64,000 bases of DNA from Medicago truncatula (lineage: Eukaryota; Streptophyta; Magnoliopsida; Fabales; Fabaceae). Of this stretch, positions 11,787 to 23,694 are shown in pieces (the stretch's first letter is position 1; each line of letters opens with the position of its first letter). Under the pieces are notes generated by a model that ran no database searches, was not told the DNA's origin, and saw only the letters and a program-made list of their open reading frames with translations. The DNA lies in NCBI RefSeq assembly GCF_003473485.1, contig NC_053045.1:62435994-62499993 (forward strand). The letters run 5' to 3'. A program made the translations under genes and the position numbers.

Positions 11787-14700
11787 ATGGCAGTGACGGC
11801 AAATTCAGAAATCCACAGATTCCCACAATACAAATACATCGACGCCGTTCGTTGGCTTCCAGTTCTATCCGCATTCAACCGCTTCGCCGTTCTCGCTACT
11901 TCCGATTTCGATTCCAACCTCTCTTCCATCGAAATCCACTCTTTCAAACCAAATCCACTTTCCTTCGAATTCCAATCTTCATGGACATCCCCTTCACCAA
12001 TCTCATCTATCAAATCCTCTCAGTTTCTTCAGAAATCAATCATCGCCTCTTCAACTTCCTCCGGTTCACTTCACTTCTTGTTCGCCGATTCCACCGATGC
12101 GAGGCTTGTATCTGAGGTATCTGTTCCGGAGAATGAGCTTCACTTGGAGGGTAAGTGCTGCATTGATTTGATGGATGGCGGGGTTGAGTGTGTTACTGTT
12201 GGGGATGATGGGAGGATTAATTTGGTTACTGTTGGAGACTCTAATTTGAATTATCGTAGATTGTTTGATAGTGGTGGGTTAGTTTCTTATACGTCGGTCA
12301 AATGGGCTTCTCCGGTGGAGTTTGCTACTGGTGGATATGGATTTGGTCTTCATTGGTGGGATCAGAGAAAACCTGGTGGACCGGTTTCTCAGTTCAAGGG
12401 TAACTGGTAAGAAAAATGTTGAGCCTTTAGTTACTTAATTGTCGAGCCTTGACTTATTTGAACTTATTTCTGGTGCAAACACTCATGAAAAGCTTATGGA
12501 AATTGGAAACAAGTTGTGATATTCCATAAGCTGTTTTCAGCTTACTTTGGTACACTCTCTAGGATAGCTTATGAAAATAACTTATGTATTATTTGAAAAA
12601 AATCTGACTTTATTTTATCTTGTCATGGGAATAGCTTATGCACAAGCACTTATACTATACAATACACAATTACGTTATAAGTATTTATACGACAACCATT
12701 TATGCTATACACGGTTAATTAAGTTGTTTAACTGAACAGGAGCCTAGGATTGTTCAAATATTAGAGTTATACTTACTGTGTGGTTGTTTTTTTTGCAGGG
12801 ATAAAAATTTGAATTCTGGGATAGTGCATTCTATAGACATTCATCCATCAAGAAAGCATACTTGTCTGGTAACATTGCTACGCCCTACTCCTCAATTTCT
12901 GTTATATAATTTACTTATACCTTTTCCAGTGATTGTGGATTTTGGCCAATGTAGTCTGAATTTCTGAACTAAAATAAGTCTGTGGTTACAATAAAAGTTT
13001 TTTAAGCTTAAAAATGTTGGTAGAGAAGTTAAATGATGAGTTATATTATAGCAGTTGAGATAGAGAAGCTGATTTCAAGTTATGCAGCTCATAAGTTTTT
13101 AAGAAATCTATCCAACTAGTTGTTTTGGATAGTTTCAACCCCTTATTGGTCTATACTGAAACTTTGCTACTGTGTCTGCATGTGTGACTGGTGCTCGTTG
13201 TTGCTTCGTTACGTTCATTAGAAAACTTGTTACTTTGTTAAAGCGTCTGCAATGCTAGAACCAAAATTGGTTATTGATATTATATTGACGGACCTAAAGA
13301 TGCCATATAAGATTTAAAGAGCACATGCCCATTTTTACTGTAATCCCAGAATCATATTTTTGTTCTTAACTAACATTATTGGGTCCCACAATTCACCATT
13401 TTTTGGCACAAGAACCGTCCCACTGTAGGAACTCTTTAAATACATATGAATCGGCAAATCCCGTAAGGGTGTAACAGCTCGCTAGAATTAAGAATACAAG
13501 GGACATTAGCCAAGACAAGTAAAGAAGCTCATTTGTGTCTTTGTCATATATTGCTAATGTTTCTCACCAACAAAAATTAAGGCCAGAAGGGAACTGTTTT
13601 TCACCTCTGCAAAATAACTGTTTCTCATCTCTGCAAAAATAACTGTTTTATCGTAGGTACAGCTTGAATTTGAATGATTCTTGATTTCTTTGATAAAAAT
13701 TTATCAGATTAATGGTTTAGAGAGCTGAGTGGCTGCATAGGGTGTTCAAAACCGAACCAACCCAATAGAAAAACCGCAAACCGAATCAACCCAAACCGAA
13801 AACCGCACAAACCGCATTTGGTTCGGATGTATTCGGATCATTTTTTTTACTCAACCGCATGATTCGGTTTGGTTTGCGGTTTTTATTTTAGCAACCGAAC
13901 CAAACCGCAACATAAGAGAAACACTAACTAAACTTAGTTCACCAGCCTAGTACTCAGAGAAATTCAATGATAAATTTTATAGAATGACATATTTTTTCTC
14001 TTTTTTGTTTTTGTTTGACCAAGACATATTTTTCCTACTTAAGTTTTTTCTATGCTTTTGATGTTAAAATTGTATTTATGAGCTTTAATTCAATTATACT
14101 TGCACTTCTGCATATATGTTTGTGTTAGATATATCTTAAATAGAAATTCAATGAGAACTTTTAGAGAATGATAAAATCTTAGGCTTTTGCATTTCTTACC
14201 GAAGAAAATTGCTTTTTGGTCCATATTTTTAATTTGGTCTATGCTGATGCGAGGATGAAAGTAAAATTGTAATGTTGGATTAAATTTGAAACATTGTTGA
14301 AAATAAATTGCTTTTAACTTTTAACTTAATTTTAACATTGAAAACAAAAAATTGTATTCTATCTAAAAACAATGCAACAACCGAACCAATCCAAACCACA
14401 TTGGTTTGGTTTGGTTCGGTTTTCATTTTAAAAGCCCGAACCAAACCAAACCGCATGATTTTCTATCTTGCGGTTCGGATGAGTTTTAACCTCAACCAAA
14501 CCGCACCGCGAACACCCCTAGCTGCATGGTCCTTTTACAGTTTATGTTTACTTGTATGCTTCTGCCGTTTCTTAATTATTGATGTTCCCTCTCAGGCTGC
14601 TGGCTCCTTAGGTACTGTTTTGGCTTGGGATCTTAGGATGCAACAACAGCCGATTATACTTTCAGGAACAGGAGCAGGTGATGGGGCTGGCAACACTGCC

Positions 14701-15356
14701 GTTCAGTCAATATCTGAAAGTGAGGTTTGGGAGGTTCAGTATGATCGTTGCATAAAATCAAACACTTCATCTACCCGGATTTTACCTGCTATGATATGTT
14801 CGGAGGATGGAATTCTTGGCGTGATTGAGCAAGGTATATATGTTCATTGCAATTTACATGTTAAAAATGTCAGTTCATCAGGAATATATTTGGTGAGTCT
14901 GATGGTGTGATCTTACATTGTCTAGGTGAGGAACCTATTGAGCTGCTGGCAGAACCTTGCGCCATCAATAGCTTTGATATTGATCGACATAATCCTTTGG
15001 TAAGTGGGTGCAGCTAATATTGTTTATATTGTATGGGACTGATTTGGTGGTTTTCACTTATAGTTCATTTTTGAAAATATACATTATAATCACCAAATGG
15101 TTTATCTATTAAATCTATTAAATACTAGCAAAAGAACGATTTTATGGAAAACATGTTACCTTGGGACGATTTTTCTGTACCGGTGTTTTTACATTGTTAC
15201 TAATTTATTAAAAATTAACAAAATGAAAATGATAGAGAGAAAGAAGTGGTAACAAGATGAAAGTGGAAATTTTTTTTCTGATGATGTTATCGTTCCATGC
15301 AGGATGTGATATGTAGTTTAGAGTGGGAATCAGTTGCCATATTGACAAGACAATAA
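11787..15356 (+). CDS. NUP43: Nucleoporin Nup43 (WD40 protein), five exons
   Basis: Exons: 11787-12406, 12799-12868, 14596-14833, 14926-14999 and 15303-15356, all GT-AG and in frame, 351 residues. The protein is a WD40 propeller. It starts IHRFPQYKYIDAVRWLPVLS. GSLGTVLAWDLR and ATGGYGFGLHWWDQR are WD-type strands ending in WD-R or WWD-R, and it finishes SLEWESVAILTRQ. Nup43 is a peripheral member of the Nup107-160 (Y) complex, the outer-ring scaffold of the nuclear pore. Length fits the family (about 350-380). Intron 2 (1.7 kb) is swollen by a hAT-type element at 13739-14519, and intron 1 holds a MITE. Without splicing after 14833 the frame runs on and ends near 14910; that would give a shorter protein lacking the last blades. 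The start at 11787 gives the conserved N-terminus MAVTANSEIHRFPQYKYIDA. Confidence 0.9.
12445..12740. mobile_element. Legume MITE, GGTCTGTTTGGAT family, copy 2 (in NUP43 intron 1)
   Basis: Shares TTGACTTATTTGAACTTAT, CATAAGCTGTTTTCAGCTTA and TTTATTTTATCTTGTCATGG in the same order as copies 1 and 3. It ends TTAAGTTGTTTAACTGAACAGG. Outer ends are worn, so the borders are approximate. Confidence 0.6.
13739..14519. mobile_element. hAT-type non-autonomous element in NUP43 intron 2
   Basis: The ends are AGGGTGTTC on the left and GAACACCCCT on the right. Near both ends are many AACCGAACCAA / TTGGTTCGGTT units in both directions. The element is flanked by GGCTGCAT (13731-13738) and AGCTGCAT (14520-14527), a 7-of-8 match, which is the 8-bp target duplication expected for hAT elements. 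No transposase frame is present. The same family, more decayed, is at 56713-57240. Confidence 0.8.
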
Positions 15357-16670
15357 CATTAACAGTCTTGTCTTGTTTGTACTGTATTTGCTTGAAATTG
15401 AGAATTCTGAAAAGGGTACATTTTGTAGCTGATGGAAGAACTGGAGCTTTTAACTCATTATTTGTACTTCTCTATGACCAAATGTAATGTTCTTTTGTAA
15501 AGCCATTAGTATGAAAATGGATTTTGGGATTGGCGGATTGCAAAATATGCAGCATGTATGAAAGGAGGCGTTTAAACTACAATTGCATTTATTTGCAAAT
15601 TTGGGTGTGATCTATATCCTGATTGTCATTATATCTTCATCTCAACTGTTTGATTTCCATATTGATTTAACGTGATCATATATAGTATAGTGACACAGTT
15701 TATATTTTTCACAAGAAAACATAGTTGATATTGTTGTGCCTTCAAGTCTTCTAGAGTATCTATTCTGTAGAAGTTAAAAAAATTGAAATTGATCCTAAGC
15801 ATAAGTGATTTTTATTTACTAGTTCTAGGGTGAGAAACCCACAAAACAACTCACGCATTCTTCTAGTTCCAACGTGAGAAACCCACGAAGAGTTCATATT
15901 CATTGCAAGGCTACTAGTTCTCATAAATTATTGATATTACTTAAAGTTTTGTGGTGTATAGAAGATATTTGAACAATGTTTATGTCACATTATCAATTTA
16001 TACAGCCAAAACCATGATAGGGGATAAAATATAGAGAATAAGAAGTGGAGAGGTTTTATTTCCACAAAAGAGAGAGCTGTGTCTGTATAACATAATAATG
16101 CCCCAAATTAATGTTGAGAATGAGCAAAATTAGCAAATTTATGATCACTCTTGCGGAAAATATGATTAATTTACTCCCCAGTCCTTAGAGAGCCATATTG
16201 TTAAAGAGAAAAAGGTATACAAATTTGAATTTAATTAATATCTTTAAAAAACTAAGTTAAAAAAACTTTTTTTAAGATGATTATGGAAGATATAGTTCAA
16301 CTGACGATGTTGATATTGTTAGATTGAACCTTAAAATCTAAAATGAGTACAATATTTTGTCATATAGGTTTTATCGAGTAAATCAATAATTAGTATCTGA
16401 CTTTGTAGAATACTCTTAAGTCTTAAATAGGTCATTAACTTTATAAATATTTGAAAAAAGTTTCTTACTCTATTAAACTCTTAAATTAGCCTCTATATTT
16501 AATCACTTAAATTTCAATTTAGTCATCTTATTTTAACAACTTAAGTGCAAATTTTTGAAATATTAAGTCCCTAACATAAACTTTGAAGAATTAATATGAT
16601 TAAGAGTCATTTTTGAAATATTCATAAAATCGTGAATATTCTATAAAATTAGAGACTAATTTAATGTTTC
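15357..16670. other. Intergenic stretch between NUP43 and RNASEH2C
   Basis: AT-rich. Two near-identical short segments, around GGGTGAGAAACCCAC at 15829 and GTGAGAAACCCACGAAG at 15871, form a small direct repeat. No gene seen. Confidence 0.4.
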
Positions 16671-16753
16671 TGTAGGCTTAACTCAGCTGGCAAGGACAAT
16701 GCACGATAGATTTAAAGTCTGAGTTCGAACCTCAAAAAAGAAAAAAAAAAAAA
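16671..16753 (+). mobile_element. Short tRNA-derived SINE
   Basis: TAGGCTTAACTCAGCTGGCAAGG is an A-box-like start, GAGTTCGAACCTC is a B box about 45 bp on, and an A-rich tail follows at once. It looks like the tRNA-like head of a SINE with poly(A), lacking the body seen at 5298-5432. Confidence 0.55.
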
Positions 16754-16936
16754 CTAAACTAATTTTTAGTGATTTATGCGGATTTTGTCTGCATTGTAAA
16801 AAAAAAAGAAAAGAAAAAGGAAAGTAAACTTGAACGCGATTTAAGGGGGAGGGAGGCTAAAATTGAAAGTGAGATAAGAAATAATTTGGGAGGGAAATTT
16901 GGAGTGAAGAAAGAAGAAGCGGGGGCGGCGAGAGAG

Positions 16937-18498
16937 ATGGAAAAGGGCGGGGAGGCGAAGATAGACCTAAAGCGAGACGGTATCGAGGATCTGAGTGGGC
17001 GTGTTCATCTACTTCCCTGCTGCATCAAGCACGATGGTCCCACCGAAGTCTCTCAGTATTTCAAACCTAAACCTACCGGCGTCGTCGGAGAAGACGGTTT
17101 ACCATTACAGCAATCGCATTTTCGAGGAAGGTTGCTCGAAGGAACTACTCTCCCTCTTCCTCATAACTACTCTGGTAACCAAACTTGTTTTCTCTTCTTC
17201 TTATCTCTTTCTTTCTCATTGTGATGATGACTCATGATTGCTATGCTCTGTAGGTTTTGTTTTGGGAAAGAAAAATTCGGTTGAAAGCTCTAATTCGTGG
17301 GAGACTAGTGTGACCTTTAATGATATCACGTATTGGAACCACGACAGCGTTCCTTCAAACAATGATGATTTTTCCCGTGCTTTTCATTGGATCCCTGTTG
17401 CAGAAGCTGTAAGTTGTCTCTAGCTTTATCATTATTAGTGACTTGTTTGTTAATGCGATTTACTATATTATGATTTTGTGTTATTTACTACACATGTTGA
17501 TTATAATCGAGTTTTATAGTGCTTATTACACAAATAAACAGATTAATTTCTTAGTGTTCCCTTATTCATTTCGTATGAATTAGGTTGTCTACTAGAATTA
17601 TGTTTAGGGTCTGTTTAGATTGACTTATTTGAACTTATCTAGTGACATAAACACTTATGAGACTGTTAGCGAGAGCTTACAGAAACAGCTTATCACATGT
17701 TCATAAGTTATTTTCAGCTTAGCTCTCTGGGATAACTTATGAAAATAACTTATTAAATTGTATGTAAATAGTTGACTTTATTTTATCTTTTGTTATAGAA
17801 GTAGTTTATACACAAATACTTATCTGATAAGCGTGTATGGTAATGATATAGGCGCTTAATTGTGTGGTTTATCTAAATAGGGCATTGGTATTTACCCAAA
17901 TCTTGTCGAGTGTAATGTTTGTTCGCATTATGTTAATGTTGACGAGGTATGCATCTTGGAGAATGTCATACTGTAAGTAAGAAGCAATTTCTCTATTCTC
18001 TATGTGGCACACTTTCATTGACCAATGTTATATAACATTGGTATCCCAATGGTACACAAGTGGTGTCCATTGGAGAATATGCTTGGCTGATGATTACCAT
18101 ACTAATTTTCAATTATATTGTCTTTCTTTGATTAGACATTTCAATTGCTTGCTTATTAGGAATCAGGGGAACAAGGTAGCCTGTGTATTGCTTGCTTGTT
18201 CTCTTTGGTTAGGGTTTAGGCATGGTCATGGATATTCTTGTTGAGTAGGGGATGTGTTGTCAGAACTCAGAAGCAAGAAATCTTCCTGTTCCTGATGCAT
18301 TTTCCTCTGTTTCCGATTAGTCCATTCAAAGTTTTAAAATAAAATGGAACAAGTGTTGATGAGGACAATGAGACTTGTGTAATTGTGTTTGCATCATCGA
18401 GGTTACCTAACTAGATATTTGCTTTTTTTTTTTTTTTTTTGCAGCTGCATACTCCTGTGACACCTGAGGAGTTAGAGTCATCATCTATTACACTCTAG
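16937..18498 (+). CDS. RNASEH2C: Ribonuclease H2 subunit C, three exons
   Basis: Exons: 16937-17174, 17254-17408 and 18445-18498, all GT-AG and in frame, 148 residues. The sequence has the subunit C pattern: VHLLPCCIKHDGPTEVSQYF, FRGRLLEGTTLPLP, YSGFVLGK, FNDITYWNHDSVPSNNDDF and FHWIPVAEALHTPVTPEEL. Subunit C pairs with subunit B as the structural part of the RNase H2 trimer, which removes ribonucleotides and RNA-DNA hybrids from nuclear DNA; it carries no catalytic residues itself. Human RNASEH2C is 164 residues, so this length fits. The frame is also open upstream to 16769, but the ATG at 16937 opens a run that matches the usual start of the protein, and the upstream part is lysine-rich low-complexity sequence. 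Intron 2 contains a MITE (17606-17883). Confidence 0.88.
17606..17883. mobile_element. Legume MITE, GGTCTGTTTGGAT family, copy 3 (in RNASEH2C intron 2)
   Basis: Begins AGGGTCTGTTTAGATTGACT and ends TTATCTAAATAGGGC, so the terminal inverted repeat GGTCTGTTTAGAT / ATCTAAATAGGGC is still readable. The interior shares CATAAGTTATTTTCAGCTTA and TTTATTTTATCTTTTGTTAT with the other copies. This is the best preserved of the three. Confidence 0.8.
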
Positions 18499-19660
18499 AG
18501 TCCCAATTACTCTCCCTACAAAATGCTGTAGCTTAATTCCAGTTAATTTATTCCTGTAATTTTTATGCTTTTGTTGTATGTTGTCTCCAACGATCCTTTT
18601 GTACTTTCCCTTTTAATTTCTATAGATCCTGTTTGTTTTTCCCTTAGTAAATACAATATGTATCATATTCATAGATGGAAAGCTTGCTATCTTTAATAGC
18701 ACATTATGTCTAGTCTATTTCTACTGAAGGAGGAGGATATCTTGCAGTATGCATGCCTATCAGAATCATAATTGTGGAGGCACAGTTTAGATGAGCTCGA
18801 AGACCTCATATATGTATGGATGATGATCAGTTTCTTTAAGAGTGTTCCAAGTCTGAGGAGCCAGTTCCTTTATTATTTATTGTCTTCTCCGTTTAATTAT
18901 TAGTGGCTCTTGTTAACTTAATTTTCCTGTTTTAGTTTGAAAGGCACATGCTAAGTTGCTTACTATGTTAGTACTATATTACTACCGTCTTAACTTTTGT
19001 GTTTGTTGTAACGGGAAGAGGGGAGAATTTCTGACTGCGTGAGAATGGATGGAGTCTCAATACTTTAAAAGTTAGCTTTTGGATAAGTTTTAGAATAGAA
19101 GTGTTTTCAAAATGGTTGAATGGGGTTTGCCCTGATAATTTTGATATTGTATTTAATATTGCCCACAATACAAAGTGTAGCTTCTAACAAAAACGTACTT
19201 TAGTGTATATCCTGTCGTGGAAACAAACACATAACTTGTTGTAAGCTGGAATGGCATGATTCAACTGCAAGTAAAAAACAATTGAAAATCACAAGGCTGT
19301 GATTTCAAGTTGATTGTGCTTTTCTCTACCCTCATGCGGTTTTCCCACCACCTACATTTTTACAAAACCCTGTTTACCCTTCTCTATTTATAACCATTTT
19401 CATTTATCATTCTCAAAATATTTATTTTCATTTTTCTAGTTTTCCAGAATGCTCATAGAGTATTGTGATTTTCTAAATGAAAAGAAGACATTCTGGGAAA
19501 CTTTGTTTTTGAAGAAACACTCCTGGAAACTTAAATTTGAATATTTCAAAAGGGAAATGTTGTATGGAGCGAATTCTTTCTCATGATGATACCATGACAC
19601 GACATCTGTGTTTTGTAGCAGAGACGCTAATTTAAATCCAGCCACTCATGTATTCCGTGA
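18499..19660. other. Intergenic stretch downstream of RNASEH2C
   Basis: Contains the 3' region of RNASEH2C (T-rich to about 18660) and then AT-rich DNA without recognisable genes. Confidence 0.4.
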
Positions 19661-19764
19661 AAGGAACATCTAACGGTAGAAATGCCTTCATGGAATTACG
19701 TTCACGACAAATAGCAATGCTCACTAAGGAACATCTAACGGTAGAAATGCCTTCATGGAATTAC
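19661..19764. repeat. Two-copy 39-bp direct repeat, 65-bp period
   Basis: The 39-bp unit beginning AAGGAACATCTAACGGTAGA and ending CATGGAATTAC occurs at 19661-19699 and again, identical, at 19726-19764. It lies upstream of the bL35c gene and codes for nothing evident. Confidence 0.85.
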
Positions 19765-20070
19765 CAGGTTTCTACTTATCCATGTGTATTCCCTCTCTAC
19801 AACTAGTCAACATAATTCATCCTCACCAAACACACTCTCTCTCTACTTCCCCTTTGCCGATTAAACATAACGACATTGTAAATAATTCATTATGGAAAGT
19901 TCACATTTGAGTGTTATTGAAGGTCTGGATTTGAGTTTTCTGAAACTATTTTTTGTTCTGTAAAATTTAAGATGAAGAATTAAAAATTAAAAATCAAATA
20001 AATAAAAATATTTAAAAGAGACAAAAGAAAAATAGCAGGTTTGTGGGGTAGAATACCACAACTATTTGAA

Positions 20071-20098
20071 GGCCCAAACGAAAAGGGAAAGCCCAAAA
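20071..20098 (+). promoter_or_regulatory. Two GCCCA (site II-like) elements upstream of the bL35c gene
   Basis: GGCCCAAA at 20071 and GCCCAAAA at 20091 lie about 190-215 bases upstream of the start codon. Paired GGCCCA/GCCCA motifs are common in promoters of plant ribosomal-protein genes, where TCP factors can bind them. The role here is inferred. Confidence 0.45.
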
Positions 20099-20287
20099 GC
20101 AAACCGGTTCAGACGGTTTACCAGTATCCAGAAAACAAAACATGATGAGTTGATGACGACCACTTGATTGAAACGTAATGGTATCTTCTTTATCCACAAC
20201 CGAGTGAGTAATAATCTTCTTATTCAATCTATCTTAACAAATAACGAGATATCGATTTACAAGAAGAACCACAAACACACTCTTAAC

Positions 20288-22521
20288 ATGGCTTTGGCTT
20301 CTGCAACAGCCACAGTCTCTTCCTTTGCCGCCTTGAGACTTTCACCACCATCTACTTCTACTCGTGTCTCTTTCAGTTCAGTTAAATCACCTTTCTCAAA
20401 CAATGTCAATTCCCTCAAACTCAATTGGTCTTGTAGCATTTCCGCTCCAATTCTTAACCAAAATCATTCCATTGTTACCACTTCTCCTCGCTCTCTCACT
20501 ATCGTATCTGCTAAAGGCTACAAAATGAAAACACACAAGGTTCTATCCTCTTTCAAACCCACTTCAATTATGTATCATTCATTATTTGAATTTCATTTCA
20601 TTTTTCACAGGCATCAGCAAAGCGATTTAGGGTCACTGGTGCCGGAAAAATTGTGCGTAGGAGAGCCGGAAAGCAGCATTTACTCTACAAAAAGAATAAG
20701 AAGAGGAAATTGAGACTCTCTAAAATGGTTTGTTCAATCTTTTTAACATGCTCTTAAATTATATTTGATTATTTATCATCATTCTTCATTGGCTTACAAC
20801 TGTATTTCGTATTTGTTTACTTTTTGGTGCGTTATTTGAAAAATGAACTACTTTCACATGGAATTATATTAGTCTCATACCTTTCTTCTTGCCCAATAGT
20901 ACCTTAGGAGTTAGATACAAGATAGGGTATGGAACTGGTTAGTTAGATTGTTTTGTTCAATTGTTATGCGTGGTTTTATCTGTCAACAGAGTTTATCGTT
21001 TTTTTTATCTTAATAATTTCATTAAGTTTTACGACATGAAAAAGGGTGGCTTTTAGGAAATGGGAATGGATGGAAAAGTTGGATTTGGAACATAAATTTT
21101 GTTTCCCTGCCTTCTCTCTATTTTTCATGTGTCATGAAGTGAAGATTATGAAACTAAAACACTTCATTGTGCACCAAACAAAATATCTCCAATGTCTAGT
21201 GTAGTTAATATATATCATGTAGCTCAAGTAGGTAACATATATTGCTTTCCGATTTCCATGTTCGTATAGGATGATGCCCTTTAAACCGTTTTGATATCAC
21301 TCATCAAGTATGAGTAGAAATGTCTTACAACAAACTCGAAAAGAGTTTGCCTTTACCCTGCCTATCTTATGAATTATCAATCATCAACTTATCACACAAT
21401 TGAGTGTGGTCCTTAATCTTTTTTTCTCTCTCGATGATTTCTTATTTTGTGTGATTCTACTATTAAAATTAAACCAAATAACAAGTTTTTATCACTCAAT
21501 AGCGGATATTGTTAATTAGTAAGTTGGCTAACTAGGACATAAGTCATGTTGTTTGTTAATAAGAGGGGAGAGAGTGACCTATCTTGTCAAATGGAAGGAG
21601 TAGAGGGCTTTAGGAATTTGGGAGGGTGGCCTCAAATCTCTGCTGATTGCTTGTATTCAAGGGATTTGTTACTTATTTTCTATGTTAATATTTCAGTTGT
21701 ATCGTTGTCTTTGAATGATCTATATTGTAGATACTTTAAATTAGCTATGAAATCATGGGTTTGAACTGGATATGCGTAAAAATCAGTCATATTATGACAC
21801 TTGTATTCTGATCATATCATTTAACTAAAAAGTTTGTGAATTAGGACTTGTATACTATCCACAAATCTTAACAAAATGCCTTGATGGGTGTATTCCAAGT
21901 TGCTCTTTTCAAATTTTATTTAACAATCTTAAGAAAAAAACATCCACAATTTTCTATTCTGCAAATATTTATTGCTGAAATTTATCTGCAAATTTATGTG
22001 AAGTGATAAATTACAACCTTCTATGGAATGTGAGGACTGAAATAAAGTAATTGGTACTTGATAAATTGATTGAAATTATCAATTGAACTGAACTGTAGTG
22101 GTGTTTAAGTTGATTGTTTTGCGAGACACAAATTGAATATTACTCACAGTATAGAATTTCATCACTTGGAAGGAAATTCATCTCATCTTGACTTTTGTAC
22201 TTTTACCAAACCCACATCCATCCTAACAACACTTGGATTTCTAGAACTAGAATGATATTTGATATACTGTGGAGAAGTTCAAGTGTCTGGCTTGGATTCA
22301 CCCGAAATGTGGCATTTTGGTTGAAGTTATTTTTACCGAACATTTTCTTGGGAATTTTCTGATTCTGTTTTGAAATACACAAGAACAATTTAGTTATGGA
22401 ATCAATTTTTTCATCTCTAACTTTTGTTTATTGTCGTACACAGATTCAAGTCAACAGAAGTGACTATGACAATGTAATTGGAGCTTTGCCGTATCTGAAA
22501 GTAAACAGAAAAGCTACGTAA
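20288..22521 (+). CDS. RPL35: Chloroplast 50S ribosomal protein bL35c, three exons
   Basis: Exons: 20288-20539, 20611-20727 and 22444-22521; all introns fall between codons; 148 residues. Residues 1-74 are a serine- and threonine-rich plastid transit peptide starting [13 protein letters not shown] and ending near SLTIVSAKG. The mature part has the bL35 signature [19 protein letters not shown], then [20 protein letters not shown] and [17 protein letters not shown]. bL35 is a small basic protein of the large ribosomal subunit, here of the plastid ribosome. Length equals that of other plant bL35c precursors. Intron 2 is long (1.7 kb) and holds only AT-rich DNA. The upstream frame is open to 20168, but the ATG at 20288 gives the classical transit peptide. 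Confidence 0.95.
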
Positions 22522-23099
22522 ATGTTGTGTTTGCAAATCTGAATTATGAATCTAGCATGGTCCTGTCTAAGGATTTGTGAAGTCTCCAATATGCTTTTAC
22601 ATCATTTGAAAGTTGTTTTATTTTACAAATGAATTGAGGTAGTTTTTGCCACTTGAAATATCAGTGACTCGTGAAAATGTTGTCCTTCTTGTATCATGTA
22701 ATAACAATTATATTTACTTCATTTCCATTTCTACTATTCACATTTACCATCTTCCTGTTTAGGCATTACATATGGTCTTGTGGTAAATCAATTTTTTTCC
22801 TTATTGACTTTTTGTTGTAAATCATGTGGTCATCATAATATTATGAACTTTATTTTTTCGTATGAACTTTTTGTGATGAATCATGTGGTCGTCATAATCT
22901 ATTTCGTATGGCGATTTTATTAAAAAATAATCATTATATTAAACTAGCTACTCATCTGTTTGATTCAGTCCAAGAGGACATTATTCCATCGATTCAAATC
23001 TCATCTGTTAGGTGACTGGATGTGTGCCGACACGTGTCATGCTAGCTCAAAGACACATCCAATGTCTCTTACATTGTCCTTGGTGCGGAGATAGGTTGA

Positions 23100-23673
23100 T
23101 GATGCTTGACATGCTTTTGCAGGATGTAATATGGTCAAGGAAAGTTGGTTCCTTGTTGGTTCATCGATGACTATGTTGTTTTGGATTGGGCGAGTTCATA
23201 ATATTGCATATTTTTCATTGATATTTGCATCAGTGAAAGTCTAAATATGTTGGAGAGAGTGGCATCTCTGGTATGACAGGTTTGGGCGGCGCGTAATAAT
23301 TTGGTGTGGAACGATGTTCGGGCATCGTCGACCAGCATTGAATGACAAGCATTAAGTAATTAGCAGTTGTGGAATGCAGCAAAGACTGTTCCTGGTTCTT
23401 GAAGGAGTACAACTCTCGTCAATAGATCTAAAGTGAGGTGGGTGAAGTCTGTCATAGGGTGGTTGAAGTGTTGTGTCGACGCAACATTTCATGACTCTAC
23501 AAATCTTAACATCTGTTCCATTGGATGATGAGGTTGGGGAATTCTTCCTGGCTCGAACCTCGTGGACTACCTCTCAAATGATTGTTCTTGAAGGAGAAGC
23601 CATGACACTTATGGAAGACAGTAGTTTATCTATCAATAAAGGATGGACACATGTGATTTTAGAGATAGATTAA
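23100..23673 (+). mobile_element. 3' fragment of a LINE: zf-RVT and RNase H-like domain remnant
   Basis: Across shifting frames I read VWAARNNLVWND (about 23278-23313), GWLKCCVDATFHDST (about 23460-23504) and GEFFLARTSWTTSQMIVLEG to GWTHVILEID (about 23537-23670). These match the order zf-RVT, then RNase H-like domain (RVT_3 type) found at the C-terminal end of plant LINE reverse transcriptases. Frame changes and stops show it is dead. Left border uncertain. It abuts the Mutator-like element that starts at 23695. Confidence 0.6.
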
Positions 23674-23694
23674 TTTACTTTGGCAGATTATATT

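Noticed and set aside
11702-12115. 137-codon plus-strand frame overlapping NUP43 exon 1
   Set aside because: Out-of-frame shadow of the conserved WD40 coding sequence.
14308-14586. Upstream extension of the reading frame into NUP43 exon 3
   Set aside because: It runs through the hAT-type element; the splice acceptor at 14594-14595 gives the conserved protein.
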